This document shows, in pieces, positions 61,855 to 64,000 of a stretch of DNA of 64,000 bases; the stretch's first letter is position 1; every line of letters starts with the position of its first letter. The notes beneath the pieces were generated by a model. That model was not told the DNA's origin. It saw nothing but the letters and a program-made list of their open reading frames with translations, and ran no database searches. Source of the stretch: Capitulum mitella (lineage: Eukaryota; Arthropoda; Thecostraca; Pollicipedomorpha; Pollicipedidae); contig CP099843.1 in the NCBI GenBank assembly GCA_030062745.1, positions 4,651,001 through 4,715,000 on the forward strand. The letters run 5' to 3'. The translations under genes were made by a program, and so were the position numbers.

Positions 61855-64000
61855 CTGGAAGCGGGCGGACGGTGAGGGCACGCGAAATCTCCGAGGTTCA
61901 CTGCAGTTCGCGCATGAATTGCGCTCTTTTGACCGTTGCTTTTCCGCATGCATCGCGACGCCTCTTTGCGCAATGACCGTGCACCGCCCTGGCTGAGAAC
62001 GTTAAATGACACGAGCTCCGGACACCATCCCAGAGCGGCATGTAGCGGGGCCCCGTGCACCTCATCACTCCCCGCCGGGCCGGACGGCGCACGGTTCCGC
62101 CGACTGCGACGAGCCCCCGGTGGCCGCTCCGGTCGGCGCGCGCCTCCAGCGATGGCTCCGGAGCCGGGCGGGCGGGCGCCGGCGCCGCCAAACGCCCCAT
62201 TTGGGGGCATAAAGCCGCACGCTGCGCTCGTGTTTTGCTCGTTGAGCCCCAGCGGGCACTTCCGGCTCCGGTAAACAGAGGATTTCACCGGCAGCTTTCA
62301 TTGCGGCTCGTCGGTGGCACGTGCGCGGGTCGTCCGACCCGCGCCGGCGCCCGGCTCCTCCCGTCGGCGCCGCCGCCGCCGGCGCGCCGCGGCCGCCGCC
62401 AATTACGCGGCCCCGAGAGGCCTCTATCGAATTTACGCAGCAGTTGGACTACGCAGTCGGACTCCGGAGCAAAAACTGGCGCGGCCGACACCGGGCCTGT
62501 TGAACTAACGGCGCCCGGCCGGCGACGGCAGGCTAATTAAATAAGCCGGCGTTGCTTCGGCAGCGGCCGGGGCGGGCGCGGAGAAACCGGGGTCCTGAGA
62601 GCGCCGCTTGCCCGGGTAATTGTAACGGCCACGGCGAGCGAGCCACGCTAATGTATGCAGGGTGATAGTGACGCAGTGACGGTCTCCAGTGCCGGCTCGT
62701 CACGGGGATGGCGTAACGGCCACGGAAGCAGACCTCGCAGCCTGAGGACGGTCGGGCCGGGCCTTTGACTACGGTTTCGCCAAGTTCTTTCACGACAAAG
62801 TTTGTCGGGATGCGGTTTGTGAAGTTTCATACGAGCCTGACACGCATAAGGAGACACGGGACAGAACTTTGGTGTTTGCTTCCTTTCAACATCAGGCGTT
62901 ACAGCCGACTCGCCTTTGACGAAGCTGAACACCAGCACATCTGGTGAAAACACGCGCCCTGGAACCTCTTCCTCGTACCTACTGATGGCAGCGGTAGCCA
63001 GTGGTGTAGCACCATCCGCCATCCAAAGAGCTCAACCTGGCATTTCGAGCGCTAGATCGGCAGTCGGCTGGTATGCCTGGACGTTGAGAGCAGTGCCCAG
63101 TGCGGCTGACGGAATGAGGAAGTGAACCGACCACTAGTCTGGGCACCTGCTCGGCCGCGTTTGAACCTGCTCGAGACGAGTCCAGCGACATCGCAAGTTG
63201 CAACATAACAGCGCGTGGCATGGCTCGAAGAGACGGATATCGTGCGTGTGAATGTGGGGCTTGTTCACTATGACGAACTGTCATGGCAGTTAAAGGGACT
63301 ATCGCGCCCTTCCTGCGATTGTCTGTTCGAAATTTCAGTTTTGACACGTCTGTCGCAGCGACCTGGGCCCTGTTGCCGTCCGGTTTGCCGGCGGGAAAAC
63401 GTGCTATCGTGGGGAAAACGATCGACCTTTGACGTCCGGTGTGTCGCCTCGGCGCCGCCGTGCTCGGCGCTGGCGGGCGTCCTTCACACCAGCAGCTCAG
63501 AGCAGAGTCAGCCAGGCTCAGGTCGCAACGGAGCTCCGACGGCGCCGTGTGAGCGCCCACCTGAAATTCCCCTCCCGTCTCATAAAACTCACGGGCCACA
63601 GCCGGCCGCGCCGAGGCCCAAGCCCCACACTCAGGAGATGGGCCTATCCATATCGTTGTGCAATAGCAGAAGACGGAGAGGACCGCACAGGGCCGCCGCG
63701 GCACCGGCGGGACCGCGCGTCGCTCCGCGCCAGCAGACGTGGCGTGGGAATCACGCCAAGGCGTTCTCGGCCGGACTAATGGTCGGCCATCGGGACCGGG
63801 AATTAGCGCCGCCAGCGGACCTTGAAGCGAGCTGCCAGCAATGCCCCAGGACGAAAGCTTCGGACGATTAGGCCCCAATAACCTTTTCACAACTTCCGGA
63901 CCATCGGCCTATATTGGACATCGGTGTCAAGGAACAGAACTCTGAGGCAATGTCGTAGGCCGGCTCCTCCACTACGCCATTACACGCGTAAAAAGCAGTT
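61855..64000. other. Upstream of the first recognised VWDE-like exon; nothing assigned
   Basis: GC-rich in 62040-62620 and 63420-63740. The exon at 61854 starts in phase 1, so this is intron at least in part. No stretch on the - strand resembles the cysteine-rich VWDE N-terminus or a signal peptide with a usable donor. Confidence 0.45.

Noticed and set aside
62979..63890. 303-codon open frame on the - strand, considered as an upstream VWDE exon
   Set aside because: It lacks the cysteine pattern of the VWDE N-terminus and has no signal peptide; the + strand is equally open.
1..64000. tRNA genes, rRNA, CRISPR arrays, bacterial operons
   Set aside because: None seen by eye. Spliced genes of animal families exclude a prokaryotic reading, and a formal tRNA scan was not possible.

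Overview
This window is eukaryotic nuclear DNA, not bacterial. Coding information lies in short exons bounded by GT/AG (and two GC/AG) splice sites, with introns of about 0.1-3 kb. The proteins are animal extracellular or cytosolic families (YWTD propellers with EGF modules, a VWDE-type von Willebrand D protein, Kunitz domains, a typical 2-Cys peroxiredoxin). Exons and several non-coding blocks are very rich in GGCCGGCC-like motifs, while other blocks are AT-rich. The peroxiredoxin most resembles the arthropod cytosolic type, so an arthropod is likely; a GC-rich crustacean such as a barnacle is only a guess.

Layout. (1) 1-12349, + strand: the 3' part of an LRP4-like receptor gene, 18 exons with mutually consistent phases. 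They encode the end of propeller 1, three further YWTD propellers each closed by an EGF module, a transmembrane helix and a short tail with an NPTY endocytosis motif. (2) 12350-17190: intergenic, no gene seen. (3) 17371-23174, - strand: a four-coding-exon 196-residue typical 2-Cys peroxiredoxin, with a polyadenylation signal near 17194. It converges on the LRP4-like gene. (4) 23184-41290: no gene supported. This is a mosaic of GC-rich blocks and AT-rich DNA with repeats, including a 2.4-kb interlocking inverted-repeat structure at 38408-40800. (5) 41748-61854, - strand: a gene of at least 20 exons encoding a VWDE-like protein (VWDE N-terminal region, vWD domain, EGF, further VWDE-type region) that continues in phase into six Kunitz-type domains and low-complexity linkers. 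Its 5' exons lie beyond the window or were not recognised. (6) 61855-64000: intron or upstream sequence, nothing assigned.

The most unusual signal is tandem repetition across splice sites. In the LRP4-like gene the 3' splice site and start of one exon are repeated four times (4071-4401), and the three upstream copies each lead to an in-frame stop. In the VWDE-Kunitz gene a 39-bp coding repeat (45701-46051) carries a phase-1 5' splice site in most units, two of them perfect consensus, all in frame with the next exon. A 40-bp array of about 18 copies sits directly against another 3' splice site (55199-55905). Two consecutive introns of the same gene use GC donors. The three genes share no evident pathway.
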